From positions 1 to 64,000 of the forward strand of contig CAUHML010000011.1 in NCBI GenBank assembly GCA_959606905.1: 64,000 bases of DNA. Reading direction: 5' to 3'. A program made the translations under genes and the position numbers. Under the pieces are notes generated by a model. It searched no databases. It was not told the origin of the DNA and saw only the letters and a list, made by a program, of their open reading frames with translations. The DNA comes from an uncultured Bacteroides sp. (GTDB taxonomy: Bacteria > Bacteroidota > Bacteroidia > Bacteroidales > Bacteroidaceae). Below are positions 63,297 through 64,000 of this stretch, piece by piece; within the stretch, counting starts at the first letter, position 1; each line of letters begins with the position of its first letter.

Positions 63297-64000
63297 TTAA
63301 TGATAACTTCCTTTCGCTTTAACGTCACTTTCTAACTGTGGTTTTTCTTTTAATCCTGTTTCTGGGACAATACCTCCTGCATCAATATTTCTTTGATCTC
63401 TAAATCGTTTTTTAAATTTATCACTCCATGTAGATTTAGATCCAGGCATAATATCATCACCCTTAACAACATTAACTTCAAGGCTCTCTAAGCCCGCATT
63501 TTGTGCAGCTAAAAGTCGTCTATTGTCGTAGCTAACCATTTGTCCATCAACGACTATAACATCTATGGGTTTAGTATATTTTGAAGCATCCCAAATTCTA
63601 ATTTGGCTTACTGTTCGCTGAGAATAATTTATATTCATGGGATCTACAACAACTAGCTCTAATCCCCAAATATCCACCCAACCATTAGTATCTGGCACAT
63701 AGCTGTATAACGTTGGATTATTTCCTACAAGCCCTATGGGGTCCTGATTTAAGTAGTTTCCGGTTGAACTGTCGTAGTAACGGAACCTGTTGTAGTACAG
63801 TCCTGTCTCCGCATCTTCATACTGGCCCTGATACCTCCACATACAATCACTCAAAGAACTCCCTTCAAAGGTACGCACTTTACCGTATATATCCAGTGTA
63901 CAGTCCCACGTTTTTTCACCATGACGGTTATACATCTGAACCGGTGTACCTAAATAATCGGTTACAATAGTAAATTGTTCATCTTTCGTAATTTTAGCGA
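63297..64000 (-). CDS. RHS repeat protein, C-terminal end with ParB-like toxin domain (partial)
   Basis: The frame is open to the window edge, so the 5' end is missing; an internal ATG at 63935 is not the real start. The RHS core ends in the typical YDSSTGNYLNQDPIGLVG and NGWVDIWGLE, after which the variable tail begins. The tail (about 115 residues) contains NYSQRTVSQIRIWDASKY and IDVIVVDGQMVSYDNRRLLA-AQNAG, which resemble a ParB-like nuclease/phosphatase fold. It is exported, probably by the type VI or a related system, with an immunity gene directly downstream. Confidence 0.75.
   Translation of the reverse strand, partial: AKITKDEQFTIVTDYLGTPVQMYNRHGEKTWDCTLDIYGKVRTFEGSSLSDCMWRYQGQYEDAETGLYYNRFRYYDSSTGNYLNQDPIGLVGNNPTLYSYVPDTNGWVDIWGLELVVVDPMNINYSQRTVSQIRIWDASKYTKPIDVIVVDGQMVSYDNRRLLAAQNAGLESLEVNVVKGDDIMPGSKSTWSDKFKKRFRDQRNIDAGGIVPETGLKEKPQLESDVKAKGSYH

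Overview
The window looks like a gut Bacteroides (or close Bacteroidales) genome. The supporting signs are an AT-rich background, lipoproteins with short lipoboxes, BACON, FISUMP and Mfa/FimA-type fimbrial subunits, FecR/ECF regulation, a Bacteroidales tyrosine recombinase, TAnnTTTG-type -7 boxes and a MobV-like relaxase. No tRNA, rRNA, insertion sequence or CRISPR array was seen.

Region 1 (about 1-15,500, plus strand) is a mobile-element core. It carries a 1665-residue methylase/helicase (DarB-like), a ComF-like phosphoribosyltransferase next to a SLOG-fold protein, a PRTRC cassette (E, C, F, B, ThiF) that reads as a ubiquitin-like conjugation set (C = Ubl with C-terminal Gly, B = E2-like Cys site, ThiF = E1), an SSB, a winged-helix Rep-like protein, a hairpin-rich oriT candidate and a MobV-like relaxase. 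Five transcription units here (469, 1212, 6612, 8293, 12280) share a leader of about 80 nt. Its outer stem is kept by base pairing while the sequence changes, it has a small second hairpin and a common core, and it ends 71-96 nt before the start codon. This is the strongest unexplained signal in the window.

Region 2 (15,500-28,600, mainly minus strand) holds accessory genes: two OmpA-family barrels, a membrane-tethered ComF-like phosphoribosyltransferase, a histone H1-like protein, ArdC with a double OB-fold SSB-like partner, a thioredoxin-fold lipoprotein, a degenerate serine-recombinase-like protein, an OMP barrel, HU and several small unknowns. An aquaporin (28,878-29,540) separates it from the next region.

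Region 3 (29,576-55,441, minus strand) is a type V (Mfa/FimA) fimbrial operon of about 26 kb. In order of transcription it encodes a DUF3575 barrel, a DUF3868/OmpA protein, the major Mfa1-like fimbrillin, a FimB/Mfa2-like anchor, accessory subunits, and then a tandem expansion of two paralogous lipoprotein classes: A, fimbrillin with a FISUMP-like end; and B, a shared N-terminal domain followed by BACON or about 95-residue repeats. Nearly every subunit has a lipobox and a downstream TRA/TRS-like site suited to trypsin-like processing.

Region 4 (55,561-58,823) is a putative invertible segment bounded by a perfect 31-bp inverted repeat. It carries an ECF sigma factor, a FecR anti-sigma and an STN-DUF3575 fusion sensor. 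An outward-pointing promoter-like motif lies near its right end, and a tyrosine recombinase gene lies immediately outside. Inversion would point both the motif and the sigma cassette at the fimbrial operon, which suggests a phase switch.

Region 5 (60,400-64,000) has two tandem small paralogous genes behind the same promoter-like motif, a HEPN-domain protein (possible defence gene), and an RHS polymorphic toxin tail with its likely immunity gene, cut by the window end.
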